From assembly GCA_039029535.1 (NCBI GenBank), contig JBCCFW010000049.1:1-40427 (forward strand): a stretch of 40,427 nt of DNA. The letters are read 5' to 3'. Positions 16,607 to 26,351 of this stretch are shown one piece after another. The position numbers were made by a program, and so were the translations under genes. This DNA comes from JBCCFW01 sp039029535 (lineage in GTDB: Bacteria > Acidobacteriota > JBCCFW01). Under the pieces are notes generated by a model. That model did no database searches, was not told the DNA's origin, and saw only the letters and a program-made list of their open reading frames with translations. The number at the start of each line of letters is the position of its first letter. Within the stretch, counting starts at the first letter, position 1.

Positions 16607-17404
16607 GTGATGCAGCCGGCACCTGGACAAGCGCTCAAGATCCCCCCCTGGCTCACGGGCCTCATCCTGCTCACGTGGCTGGTGACCATGGGCTTCCTCG
16701 TGCGCACCGAGCTGCTGTTCGGCTCGACCTCGAAGGACGTGCGCGCGCTGGTCGACGAGGCCGGCATCAAGAAGCACGCGGCCACCGCGACCTACGGCTT
16801 CCACTTCGGCGAGCTCCGCGTGGGTGAGCTCGAGACCGCGGTGTCGGGGGGCCAACGCGAGGACCAGCTCCTCTACTTGCTCGATGGCCGCGTGACCACG
16901 CCGCTGCCCGGTCGCCTCAAGGGAACGGCCACGGCGAGCTGGGATCGGCGACCCCGCGGCGCCATCCTCGACATCGAGATCGCCGGGGCTCGTCATCGCA
17001 TCGACGCCAAGGTCGGCGAGGCCGACGACGGGGTCCGCCTGTTGCACGTGACGCACGCGTCGCCGACCGGTGAGAACGTTCACCAGTGGCCCTTGCCGGC
17101 CGACCTGCAGCTCGTCGAGGGTCCCCTCCCGCTGCCTCGCGCAGCCGCGGTGAGCTTCCCCGAGAGCGGCGAGGCGCAGGACCCGGTCACGGGAGCACCC
17201 ACGGAATGGACGCGTCGCGAGACCAGCGTCCCGGACTTCGAGATCGCCGATCGTCAGTTCTCCGCCACGCGGCACGAGCTGGATCTCGGTGAGCATCGTC
17301 TCGAGGCCTGGATCGCCGAAGGCGGCCTGCTCTTGAAGGCAAGCCTGCCCTTCGGCCTCAGCTTGACCCTGGAAGACTTCAGCAAGGGAGCACTCGGCTC
17401 TTGA
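16607..17404 (+). CDS. membrane-anchored protein, first gene of ABC-exporter operon
   Basis: A 265-residue protein with one N-terminal transmembrane helix (WLTGLILLTWLVTMGFLV, ~15-32). The soluble domain is rich in beta strands (ATATYGFHFGELRVGELETAV, RGAILDIEIAGARHRIDAKV, and so on). GTG 16607 and ATG 16610 are adjacent start options with no strong Shine-Dalgarno. I recognise no family. Its stop overlaps the TTG start of the ABC ATPase (TTGA at 17401-17404), so the products are made together. It probably projects outside the membrane and helps the exporter (inference from coupling and topology). Confidence 0.68.
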   Translation: MMQPAPGQALKIPPWLTGLILLTWLVTMGFLVRTELLFGSTSKDVRALVDEAGIKKHAATATYGFHFGELRVGELETAVSGGQREDQLLYLLDGRVTTPLPGRLKGTATASWDRRPRGAILDIEIAGARHRIDAKVGEADDGVRLLHVTHASPTGENVHQWPLPADLQLVEGPLPLPRAAAVSFPESGEAQDPVTGAPTEWTRRETSVPDFEIADRQFSATRHELDLGEHRLEAWIAEGGLLLKASLPFGLSLTLEDFSKGALGS

Positions 17405-18144
17405 TCTCCATTCGTGATCTCCGCGTTCGCTACGGTGACTTCGAGGCGCTGCACGGTCTCAACCTCGAGATCGAGAAGGGCGAGCTCTTCTGCTTGCTCG
17501 GTCCCAACGGTGCCGGCAAGACGACGACCATCAAGGTGCTCGTCGGCTTGCTGCGTCCGACCTCGGGAACGGCGCAGGTCGAGGGGCTCGACGTCGTCGA
17601 CCAGGCCCTCGACGTCAAGCGCTTGCTCGGCTACGTCCCCGACACGCCGTACCTCCACGAGAAGCTCAGCGCCTGGGAGTCACTGCGTCTCATCGCCGGC
17701 TTGCACGGTCTCCCCGAGGAGCGCTTCGTCGAGCGCGCCGAGGAGCTCTTGGGAGTCTTCGACCTCACCGAGCGGGCGGACATGTTGGCGGAGGACTTCT
17801 CCCACGGCATGCGCCAGCGGCTGAGCTTCGCCTGCGCCTTCATGCACTCGCCGCGCACGGTGATCATCGACGAGCCCTGGGTCGGTCTCGATCCTCGCTC
17901 GGTGCGCGAGGTCGTCGACTTCCTGAAAGAACAGACTCGCCACGGCACGACCGTGCTCATGTCCACGCACAGCCTGCCCATCGCCGAGCGCATCGCCGAC
18001 CGCGTCGCGATCGTCAACGCCGGTCAGGTCGTCGCCTGTGATCGAGTCGACGCCTTGCTCCGTGACGGCAAGGAGGAGCTGGAAGAGCTGTTCCTCTCGC
18101 TCACCGAGGACGAAAGCGCCGAGCCGGAGCCCGAGCCCGCGTGA
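17401..18144 (+). CDS. ABC transporter ATP-binding protein
   Basis: A 247-residue ABC ATPase. Walker A GPNGAGKTTT at 34-43, Q-loop in GYVPDTPYLHEKLSAWE, signature FSHGMRQRLSFA (~133-144), Walker B TVIIDEPWVGLDP (153-165), switch His190 in MSTHS. The signature is SHGM rather than canonical LSGG, a variant common among ABC-2/putative exporter ATPases. A poly-acidic tail (SAEPEPEPEPA) ends the protein. The TTG start overlaps the previous stop and its own stop overlaps the permease start (GTGA), so stoichiometric synthesis with both neighbours is likely. Energises export of an unknown substrate. Confidence 0.92.
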   Translation: MISIRDLRVRYGDFEALHGLNLEIEKGELFCLLGPNGAGKTTTIKVLVGLLRPTSGTAQVEGLDVVDQALDVKRLLGYVPDTPYLHEKLSAWESLRLIAGLHGLPEERFVERAEELLGVFDLTERADMLAEDFSHGMRQRLSFACAFMHSPRTVIIDEPWVGLDPRSVREVVDFLKEQTRHGTTVLMSTHSLPIAERIADRVAIVNAGQVVACDRVDALLRDGKEELEELFLSLTEDESAEPEPEPA

Positions 18145-19814
18145 GCACGCTTCATCCCTTGTTGGAGACCTGGCGGGCCAAGCGACGCGCCAGCCGCAAC
18201 ACCCTGGGTCGAGCGCTGGCCAGCTCCGCCCCCCGGGTGCTGTCGATGTTCGCCCTGACCATCGCCTTGGTCCTTGGGCTGCACTTCCTCTTCCGGCGGG
18301 CCTTCGCATTCATCAACGGGATCGACGTCCTCGGACCGGTCCTGCTGGTCCGCCTGCTCTCGCTCTTCTTCTTCACGCTGTTCGCCATGCTCGTCATGTC
18401 GAACTTGCTCGTGGCTTTCCAGACGCTTTATCGATCGAAGGAGGCGACGTTCTGGTGTCGAGCGCCGCTCTCGCCCGAGTCGGTGCTGGCCGCGCGCTCG
18501 CCGGAGATGGCGACGATCAGCTCTTGGGCCTTCCTGGTCCTCGGCACGCCGCTGCTGTTGGCTTACGGTCTCGGCACCGAGGCCGGGCCGGCGTTCTTCA
18601 TCGTGCTCGTGCCGCTGCTGGCCTGCTTCACGGCCCTCGCCCACTTCCTCGGCACCTTGCTCATCATCGTCATCGTGCGATTGATGCCGGGCATCGACTG
18701 GAAGCGGCTGTTCGTCCTCCTGGGTCTCGCTCTCATCCCTCTCGTCGGCGTGCTCGCCCGTGCGTTCCGCATCGCCCAGCTACGAGAAGACCAGGACGGC
18801 AGCGAGCTCGTGTCGCAGGTCCTCGAGGCGCTGGGTCGCACGCAGTACCCGCTGCTCCCCGGCTACTGGGCCGCCGAGAGCCTGCGCGCTGCCGCCCACG
18901 GCGAGCTGTCGCGCTCGGTGTTCCTGCTGTGGTGCCTGGCGATCACGGCGCTGTTGGTCGGCGCCCTCATGCTTCTCGCCGGACGACGCTGGCTGCTCGT
19001 CAGCTATCAGATGCTCAACGGCCGCTCGCTCAAGCCGGTGGGCTCACGACGACTGAAACGGCGCAGCCGCCCGGCCAGCAGCCCTGCGCTCGCCCTGGCT
19101 GCCAAGGACGTCTCGGTCTTCCTGCGCGAGCCCGGACAGTGGAGTCAGGTCGCCCTGGTCAGCGTGCTCGCCATCACCTACGTCGCCAACCTCCGCCACG
19201 TGCCCGACCTCTCGCGCTTCGCGCTGTGGGGCAACGTCGCGGCCTACTTGAACCTCGGCGTGGCCTTGCTGCTCATGGCGACGTTGACCACTCGCTTCGC
19301 CTTCCCGCTCATCTCCATGGAAGGTCGCCGCGCGTGGATCGCGTTGCTCGCGCCGCTGCCTCGTCATCGGCTCGTGGGTCAGAAGCTCCTGCTCGCCCTG
19401 CCGCTGGCGCTGGTCTTCGGGCTGCTCGCCATCGGTTTCTCCACCCACGTCCTCGGGGTGAGCGGTTGGCTGCGGCTCACTTGCTTCGTGGCGATCGTCT
19501 CCGGGGCCTTCGCCCTGTCCGGGCTGGCAGTGGGGCTGGGCGCGGTGTTCCCGAATCTCAAGGAAGACAACCCCGCCCGCATCGTGTCCGGGCTCGGGGG
19601 CACGCTCAACTTCCTGCTCGGGGTCGCCTTCGTCAGCCTGACGACGCTCTGCCTCGGTGCCCCCAGCGTGCTGACCGCGCTCGAACGGATGAGCGACGCC
19701 AGCCGCCAGGCCTGGGAGCCGCGGATGCTCGTCCTCGTCGTGCTCCTGTCCGCCGTGGCGGGCGGCCTGCCCCTCTTGTTGGGGCGACGACGTCTCGAGT
19801 CGATGAACTTCTGA
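18141..19814 (+). CDS. ABC-exporter permease, large ABC-2-like membrane protein
   Basis: A 557-residue membrane protein starting with a GTG that overlaps the ATPase stop. About twelve hydrophobic segments are visible in two clusters (residues ~35-260 and ~335-545), separated by a basic cytosolic stretch (SLKPVGSRRLKRRSRPASSP). An amphipathic EATFWCRAPLSPESVLAARSPE loop after the first helices resembles the coupling element of 'putative ABC exporter' permeases. With its ATPase and the anchored upstream protein it forms a self-contained exporter. Substrate unknown. A 9-bp hairpin at 19811-19833 begins at its stop codon. Confidence 0.83.
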   Translation: MSTLHPLLETWRAKRRASRNTLGRALASSAPRVLSMFALTIALVLGLHFLFRRAFAFINGIDVLGPVLLVRLLSLFFFTLFAMLVMSNLLVAFQTLYRSKEATFWCRAPLSPESVLAARSPEMATISSWAFLVLGTPLLLAYGLGTEAGPAFFIVLVPLLACFTALAHFLGTLLIIVIVRLMPGIDWKRLFVLLGLALIPLVGVLARAFRIAQLREDQDGSELVSQVLEALGRTQYPLLPGYWAAESLRAAAHGELSRSVFLLWCLAITALLVGALMLLAGRRWLLVSYQMLNGRSLKPVGSRRLKRRSRPASSPALALAAKDVSVFLREPGQWSQVALVSVLAITYVANLRHVPDLSRFALWGNVAAYLNLGVALLLMATLTTRFAFPLISMEGRRAWIALLAPLPRHRLVGQKLLLALPLALVFGLLAIGFSTHVLGVSGWLRLTCFVAIVSGAFALSGLAVGLGAVFPNLKEDNPARIVSGLGGTLNFLLGVAFVSLTTLCLGAPSVLTALERMSDASRQAWEPRMLVLVVLLSAVAGGLPLLLGRRRLESMNF

Positions 19815-19833
19815 TCGCGCTCTTCGCGATCGG
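19811..19833 (+). terminator. hairpin at end of ABC-exporter operon
   Basis: gatcgcg (19813-19819) pairs with cgcgatc (19825-19831) around a ctctt loop, and two further pairs (T-G, C-G) extend the stem. It overlaps the permease stop codon and lies 15 bp before the MATE gene start. No T-run. Transcription may partly continue into the MATE gene. Confidence 0.5.
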
Positions 19834-19847
19834 GGCATGATGGCGGC

Positions 19848-21182
19848 GTGTCCGATCACGCCTTCGCCCAGCGACCGCATCGCACGGTGTTGTTGCTCGC
19901 GCTGCCGGCCTTCTTCTCGATGGTCGCGGAGCCGCTCACGGGCCTGGCCGACACCGCGTTCATCGCGGCGCTCGGATCGGAGGCGCTGACCGCGCTGGGC
20001 CTGGGCGCGACCACCCTGTCGGCGATCTTCTGGGTCTTCAGCTTCCTCCACGTGACGACCCAGACCGAGGTCGCCCGCGCGCTCGGTGCGGGGGAGCGCG
20101 AGCGCGCTGCCGAGATCATCGCCACGGCGTTGACCACCGCCGTGCTCATCGGCGTCGGTCTCGGGATCGCCGGCGTCCTCCTCGCCGATTGGTTGGTCGT
20201 GGTCATGGGCGCCACGGCCGAGATCCGCGAGCTGGCGAAGAGCTACCTCGCCATCCGCTTCCTCGCAGCGCCCGCGCTCCTGATGACGACGGTGAGCGCG
20301 GCGGCCCTGCGCGGGTTGCAGTCCATGCGCACGGTCATGTGGATCGCGACCGGGGTGAATCTCCTCAACCTGGCTCTGGATCCGCTGCTCATCTTCGGAC
20401 CCGGACCCTTCCCGGCTCTCGGCGTGGCCGGGGCGGCCTGGGCGTCGGTGATCGCGCAAGGGATCGGTGGCGTGCTGTCGGTCGTCATCGTCCTCCGGCT
20501 CGTGGGTCGACGCTCACCCCGTCGCGAGCACCTCGGCGGCCTCTTCAAGGTCGGCATCGACGTCTTCTTGCGCACCGGGCTGCTCTCGGCCTTCCTCGCG
20601 CTCTCCACGCGGGCCGCCACGTTGGAGGGTGAGCTCGTCGCCGCCGCGAACCAGGTCATCCGTCAGACCTGGCTCACCTGCGCGTTCGCGCTCGACGCCC
20701 TCGGCACGGCCGGCCACAGTCTCGTCGGCTACTTCCTCGGAGCAGGTGATCCTCGACGCGCCCGACAGGCGGCGGCGGTCGCCATCACCTGGGGTGTCGT
20801 CACCGGTCTCGTCTTCAGCCTCGTCTCGATGCTGGGTCGGGAGCTCGTCGCGGTCATGCTCGTGCCGCCCGAGGCCCATGCGGTGTTCTTCGCCGCCTGG
20901 TGGGTGTTCGCCCTCGGTCATCCCGTCAACGCGGTGACCTTCGTGACCGACGGGATCCACTTCGGCGCGCGTGATTACCGCTGGCTGCGCAACACCATGG
21001 TCGTGGCGACCGCCGTGGGCTGGCTCGGTCTCGAGCTCTTCGTCGACGGAGAGAACGCGCTGGTCGCCATCTGGTGGGTGACCCTGGCCTGGGTCGGCGT
21101 CCGCGCCGGCTCGTCCATGCTCCGCATTTGGCCAGGTCTGGGTCGAGCGCCGCTGCGAGCCGAGGAGAACCCGCCCTCCTGA
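19848..21182 (+). CDS. MATE-family multidrug/metabolite efflux transporter
   Basis: A 444-residue integral membrane protein with about twelve helices. Family signatures include LALPAFFSMVAEPLTGLADTAFIAALGSEALTALGLG at the N-terminus and the mirrored second-half motif AANQVIRQTWLTCAFALDALGTAGHSLVGYFLGAGD, as in DinF-like MATE antiporters. These exchange H+ or Na+ for organic cations or metabolites. The GTG start at 19848 lacks a good Shine-Dalgarno; the N-terminus MSDHAFAQRPHRTVLLLALPAFF fits the family. It sits just after the ABC-exporter hairpin and ends 4 bp before the convergent asparaginase. Confidence 0.9.
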   Translation: MSDHAFAQRPHRTVLLLALPAFFSMVAEPLTGLADTAFIAALGSEALTALGLGATTLSAIFWVFSFLHVTTQTEVARALGAGERERAAEIIATALTTAVLIGVGLGIAGVLLADWLVVVMGATAEIRELAKSYLAIRFLAAPALLMTTVSAAALRGLQSMRTVMWIATGVNLLNLALDPLLIFGPGPFPALGVAGAAWASVIAQGIGGVLSVVIVLRLVGRRSPRREHLGGLFKVGIDVFLRTGLLSAFLALSTRAATLEGELVAAANQVIRQTWLTCAFALDALGTAGHSLVGYFLGAGDPRRARQAAAVAITWGVVTGLVFSLVSMLGRELVAVMLVPPEAHAVFFAAWWVFALGHPVNAVTFVTDGIHFGARDYRWLRNTMVVATAVGWLGLELFVDGENALVAIWWVTLAWVGVRAGSSMLRIWPGLGRAPLRAEENPPS

Positions 21183-21186
21183 CGCG

Positions 21187-21720
21187 TCAGTCGTCGAGCT
21201 CGTCGCGCATCACGAAGGTGCCGCGACGCGGGTCCTTGACGACGCCCGGGAACTTCAACACGCGGTCGTGCAACACCGCGTAGATGCCGGGGTCGATGAA
21301 CTGCACGACGATCAACGCCTCGGTGAGGTTCTGCAGCGCGTCGCTCTTGCGCAGGACGTAGGGACGCATCGCGCCGGTGAGAACGATGGGCACCGGCGGC
21401 GTGCCGAGCTGCTCCACGATCGTCTCGCCGGTCTCCGCCAGTCGGTCGGTGCCGTGGCAGATGACGACGCCGTCATGGGCCTTGGCCATGGCACCGGAGG
21501 TCTCGGCGATGAGCGAGTGATCGCCCGGCGTCATGTCGAGCGAGTCCTTGTTCAGGAGCGGCACCCGAACGAGGTCCACGCCTTCGAGTTGAAGGGACGC
21601 CAGCATGACGTCGAGAACCGAGACGCGGTTGTCGAGAACCCCCTCGAGCTCGTCGTAGGTCTTCTCGATGGTCCCGCCGGTGGAGATCAGCGCGATCCGC
21701 TTCTTCTTGACCTGGCCCAT
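21187..21720 (-). CDS. single-domain asparaginase-like protein
   Basis: A 177-residue protein (ATG 21720; an upstream in-frame ATG at 21741 adds only MGGRLRL). The N-terminal ISTGGTIEK holds the first catalytic Thr of bacterial L-asparaginases and CHGTDRLAETGE the second Thr-Asp pair. VLTGAMRP and SDALQNLTEA follow, as in the family. Normal asparaginases are ~330 residues with a second domain completing the active site and tetramer; here the protein stops after the first domain. Short stand-alone versions exist in other bacteria and may be real enzymes or binding proteins. It could hydrolyse Asn or Gln, or act on another amide. There is a lysine-rich QVKKKR next to the start. Divergent from the aminotransferase gene. 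Confidence 0.85.
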   Translation of the reverse strand: MGQVKKKRIALISTGGTIEKTYDELEGVLDNRVSVLDVMLASLQLEGVDLVRVPLLNKDSLDMTPGDHSLIAETSGAMAKAHDGVVICHGTDRLAETGETIVEQLGTPPVPIVLTGAMRPYVLRKSDALQNLTEALIVVQFIDPGIYAVLHDRVLKFPGVVKDPRRGTFVMRDELDD

Positions 21721-21851
21721 GAGGCGCAGTCTACCGCCCATGCCGCCGAAATCGTTGGTTTCGACCGGTCAGGAGGCTCCATGGCGGGCCGGAGTGGTTC
21801 GCGTTGCGTGCGCCACGAGACGCCCCGGACCGTGCAGGGACCGCCTCATCA

Positions 21852-21860
21852 TGCGATAAT
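21852..21860 (+). promoter_or_regulatory. candidate extended -10 promoter of ilvE-like gene
   Basis: tgcgataat fits an extended -10 (TG-n-TATAAT with one mismatch), about 105 bp upstream of the aminotransferase ATG and in the divergent gap with asparaginase. No good -35 is visible, which extended -10 promoters can tolerate. Prediction only. Confidence 0.4.
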
Positions 21861-21965
21861 CGGCCCCGAGGTCATCCTCGACAGCCCCCCGCCGCGTCCT
21901 GCGGTCTTCGCCGCCCGCCGAGCCCTGTCGGTGCGAGTGGTCCACTTTCTCTTCAAGGAGGCGAC

Positions 21966-23120
21966 ATGACCCTTGGCTCCCCCGAGCAAGTCCGCAAGGC
22001 CGCAGAGGCCCTCACCGACATCGCCTCCGGTGCCCGCGTCTGGGTCAGCATGCCCGTGGTGGACGAGATCACCCCCTCGCTCCTCATGGACGACCAGTAC
22101 TCGGAGACCCTGAGCACTGACGAGCCGCTGCCGCGCCGGGCGGGAATCTTCCCGCTCAAGGATGCGCCGCTCTCGGTGCTCGACCATCTCTCGCTCTATG
22201 GTGACGGTTGCTTCGAGGGCATCCTCATCAAGCACGGCCAGATCTTCATGTGGCGCGAGCACCTCGATCGGCTCGACCGCTCGGCTCGCTTGCTCGGCAT
22301 CGATCAGCCGTTTTCTCATCGCCAGCTCACCGACATCATCCTGCGCGCTTGTCAGGAATCCACCCTGTCGGACACCGGCTACATCCGCCTCGTGCTCAGC
22401 CGCGGCATCGGTGACCTGGGCATCAACCCCGCCAAGTGCGTGGCACCCACCGCCTTTGCGATCGTCTCCCGCATCGCCGTCTACCCGTCGGAGACCTACG
22501 CGACCGGCATTCCCATCGGCCTCGCCAAGCACGTGCGTCGCCCGGGCAAGAACGTCCTCGATCCGACCATCAAGACCACCAACTACATCAACAACGTCTT
22601 GGCCCTCCAGGAGGGCACGACCGGTGGCGAGCTCGAGGCCCTGATGCTCAACGACCGCGGCTTCATCGCCGAGGCGAGCGTCGACAACATCTTCATCGTC
22701 GACAAGGAAGAGGGCTGGGAGGACGACCCGAGCAAGGTGCTGGTCCGCTCGCCCAAGGCCGAGTACTGCCTCAACGGCATCACCCGCGCCACCCTCATCG
22801 AGCTGCTCCGCGAGCGTGGCTACCAGGTCGAGTCCGAGTGCGACCTGGTCCCCATCGAGTGCGTCGGTCCCGGCCGCGAATGCTTCATGACCGGCACGGG
22901 CGCCGGGGTCATGCCGATCATCTCGGTGGCCGGAGTCCAGGTCGGCGACGGGAAGCCGGGCCCTGTCACCACCCAGATGGTGTCCGACATGGCGGAAGTC
23001 CTCGCTGCGCCCGAGGACGGCCTCGCCATCGACGCGAGCGACTCCGTGATCGACGACTACCTCTCGCGCACCAGCCGACTGCCCGAGTACCAGACCGACC
23101 GCGTCGGCGCCACGGTTTAG
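21966..23120 (+). CDS. ilvE: class IV PLP aminotransferase, branched-chain-type
   Basis: A 384-residue enzyme of PLP fold type IV. The catalytic lysine is Lys203 in IKTTNYINNVLA. YGDGCFEGILIKHG (~78-91) and RLVLSRGIGDLG (~141-152) are substrate and phosphate-loop segments, and GFIAEASVDNIF places Glu236 at the PLP pyridine nitrogen. The best fit is branched-chain amino acid aminotransferase (Val/Leu/Ile with 2-oxoglutarate). 4-amino-4-deoxychorismate lyase or D-amino-acid transaminase relatives cannot be excluded, since AEAS replaces the more usual EGT/EGTG. ATG 21966 is set by a strong aaggagg at 21955-21961. A 12+1+12 bp dyad begins 3 bp after its stop. Confidence 0.85.
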   Translation: MTLGSPEQVRKAAEALTDIASGARVWVSMPVVDEITPSLLMDDQYSETLSTDEPLPRRAGIFPLKDAPLSVLDHLSLYGDGCFEGILIKHGQIFMWREHLDRLDRSARLLGIDQPFSHRQLTDIILRACQESTLSDTGYIRLVLSRGIGDLGINPAKCVAPTAFAIVSRIAVYPSETYATGIPIGLAKHVRRPGKNVLDPTIKTTNYINNVLALQEGTTGGELEALMLNDRGFIAEASVDNIFIVDKEEGWEDDPSKVLVRSPKAEYCLNGITRATLIELLRERGYQVESECDLVPIECVGPGRECFMTGTGAGVMPIISVAGVQVGDGKPGPVTTQMVSDMAEVLAAPEDGLAIDASDSVIDDYLSRTSRLPEYQTDRVGATV

Positions 23121-23122
23121 CA

Positions 23123-23147
23123 GGTGCGACTCATCATGAGTCGCACC
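23123..23147 (+). promoter_or_regulatory. 25-bp perfect dyad covering the next start codon
   Basis: ggtgcgactcat (23123-23134) is followed by a single c and then its exact reverse complement (23136-23147). As RNA this folds into an 11-bp stem with a 3-nt loop, starting two bases after the aminotransferase stop. Both possible starts of the downstream gene (GTG 23124, ATG 23136) lie inside it. It could be an attenuating terminator, a translation-blocking hairpin or an operator. Confidence 0.65.
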
Positions 23148-23624
23148 CGTGCCCTGGTCGCACTGCTCCTTCTCGCCACGCCCGTCGTGACCGCGCAGCC
23201 ACCACCGAAGTCCGGCACGGGCGCAACGTGCCGGTTGGAGCACCTCGCCTGGCTCTCGGGTCACTGGCGGCGCGAGAAGGGTCAGCGTGTCAGCGAAGAG
23301 CTCTGGATGCCGCCGGCGGGCGGGCTCATGCTCGGCGTGCACCGTGACCTGCAACCCAACGGAACGGCGTTCTTCGAGTACCTGCGCATCGAAGAACGCA
23401 AGGGTCGCCTGGTCTACGTGGCGAGCCCGCGGGGGCAGGGGACGACCGAGTTCACCCTGGTCGAGTGCGGCCCTCGGTCGGTCGTCTTCGAGAACCCGAC
23501 CCACGACTTTCCCCGTCGCATCCGATACTGGTCGGACGGAGACATCCTCTGGGCGAGGATCGAGGGTGTCCGCGGAGACCAGCCGGCCTCGGCGGAATGG
23601 TCCTGGCTGCCCGTTCGGCAGTGA
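23136..23624 (+). CDS. secreted DUF6265-like protein
   Basis: A ~162-residue exported protein with a signal peptide (MSRTRALVALLLLATPVVTAQ). The mature part (CRLEHLAWLSGHWRRE, SEELWMPPAGGLMLGVHR, FENPTHDFPRRIRYW) carries the motifs of the DUF6265 family, small lipocalin-like beta-barrel proteins of unknown ligand. ATG 23136 lies within a perfect dyad; in-frame GTG 23124 is the alternative and would add four residues. It is 15 bp after the aminotransferase, so cotranscription is likely unless the dyad terminates. Family call reasonable; function unknown. Confidence 0.78.
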   Translation: MSRTRALVALLLLATPVVTAQPPPKSGTGATCRLEHLAWLSGHWRREKGQRVSEELWMPPAGGLMLGVHRDLQPNGTAFFEYLRIEERKGRLVYVASPRGQGTTEFTLVECGPRSVVFENPTHDFPRRIRYWSDGDILWARIEGVRGDQPASAEWSWLPVRQ

Positions 23625-23686
23625 GGTCAGCCCGCGGCTGACCAATCCGGGCGCTGGGAGACGGCCCGGATCAGGTGAATCTCACC
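23625..23686. terminator. three tandem hairpins between convergent genes
   Basis: Three successive perfect stems fill this convergent gap: ggtcagcc/ggctgacc (23625-23643, 8 bp), atccgggc/gcccggat (23645-23671, 8 bp, 11-nt loop) and ggtga/tcacc (23674-23686, 5 bp). The first abuts the DUF6265 stop; the last contains the RRM gene stop (23682-23684). No U-tract. A dense bidirectional transcription-end zone. Confidence 0.6.
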
Positions 23687-23987
23687 AGCGGCCGCCGCCG
23701 CCACCACCGCGGCCGCCGCCACCACCACCGCCGCCACCGCCACCACGACGGGACTGCGCTTCATTCACGCGCAGCGGACGACCACCGAAGTCCTGGCCAT
23801 CGGCGCCGGAGATGGCGTTGTCGGCAGCCTCGGGATCCATCTCGATGAATCCGAAGCCACGCGAGCGACCAGTCTCTCGATCGGTCACCACGGCGGCCGA
23901 GTGGACCTGACCGTACTGCTCGAAAAACTCGCGCAGGTCGGCCTCGGTCGTGTTCCAGGGGAGATTCCCAACGAAGATCTTCTTCAC
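23682..23987 (-). CDS. RRM RNA-binding protein with Gly-rich tail
   Basis: A 101-residue protein; GTG 23987 is chosen because the RRM starts there (VKKIFVGNLPWNTTEADLREFFEQYG) with gagg nine bases upstream. RNP2 is IFVGNL (4-9) and RNP1 is RGFGFIEM (43-50), both with the aromatic residues that stack on RNA. Residues ~80-101 are almost pure Gly with Arg (RRGGGG... ending RW). This is the architecture of cold-inducible bacterial/cyanobacterial Rbp proteins that act as RNA chaperones. The divergent side (23988-24230) should hold its promoter, though I cannot define one. Confidence 0.92.
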   Translation of the reverse strand: MKKIFVGNLPWNTTEADLREFFEQYGQVHSAAVVTDRETGRSRGFGFIEMDPEAADNAISGADGQDFGGRPLRVNEAQSRRGGGGGGGGGGGRGGGGGGRW

Positions 23988-24189
23988 GGTCTCGGTCCTC
24001 AGCCTGGCAGCTGAAGCCCTCGTTCGAGCTCCCACCTTCTCCCATGCCCGTGCACGGGAGACCGACCCTCCACCCCACGACCCTCACGCTTTCACGGAGA
24101 TCGAGACGACTTCGAGCCCGGCCAGGCACGCGTCAGCATGTCACGCAATGCGGACCAGTTGCGCTCAGAGTCCGTTCAGGTTTCACCCG

Positions 24190-24230
24190 AAAAAGGTCGA
24201 GTGCGTCTCCTCACGGCGCTCCGATCCGAC

Positions 24231-24239
<9 letters not shown>
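24190..24239 (-). terminator. candidate intrinsic terminator of glmS
   Basis: On the minus strand gtcgagtg and cactcgac form a perfect 8-bp stem (complement of 24232-24239 and 24196-24203), followed by CC and a T5 run (complement of 24190-24194). The arm overlaps the glmS stop codon. The 28-nt loop is large, which lowers confidence, but the U-tract is the best in the window. Confidence 0.5.
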
Positions 24240-26087
<1,848 letters not shown>

Positions 26088-26254
26088 CTGCGCTGTCCTT
26101 CGCTGTGGCGGGATCCCACGCGCGGCCGGACGGCCACGCCGACGTCACCACCAAACCTCTTCCTCACGATTCGGTGGGCAAGGGTCGTGCCAGGAGGGCT
26201 TCACCGCAACCCGGGTGGATCCCGGGGGCTCGGGCGGCCTTGGCGGCGACGGAA

Positions 26255-26281
26255 GTGTCCCGAGCGTCGCGCTCGGGACAC
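26255..26281 (-). terminator. 12-bp perfect hairpin after TPR gene
   Basis: gtgtcccgagcg (26255-26266) and cgctcgggacac (26270-26281) pair perfectly with a 3-nt loop. It lies 70 bp past the TPR stop on the minus strand and 167 bp before the glmS ATG. On that strand the exit side reads ttccgtc, so the U-tract is poor. A weaker gggaccg/cggtccc dyad lies between it and the TPR stop. Other than these dyads nothing is visible in 26088-26351. Confidence 0.6.
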
Positions 26282-26351
26282 GGGGGACCGTGGCGGGTGG
26301 GACGCGCCCGATGGCGGTCCCAGGGGGTCGGTCCCGGGGGAGGGGGGTCGA

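Noticed and set aside
23690..23755. ccgccaccacc repeats resembling a satellite
   Set aside because: They encode the Gly tail of the RRM protein.
26088..26351. glmS ribozyme upstream of glmS
   Set aside because: No recognisable core or conserved pairing; only a terminator-like hairpin and weak dyads are seen.
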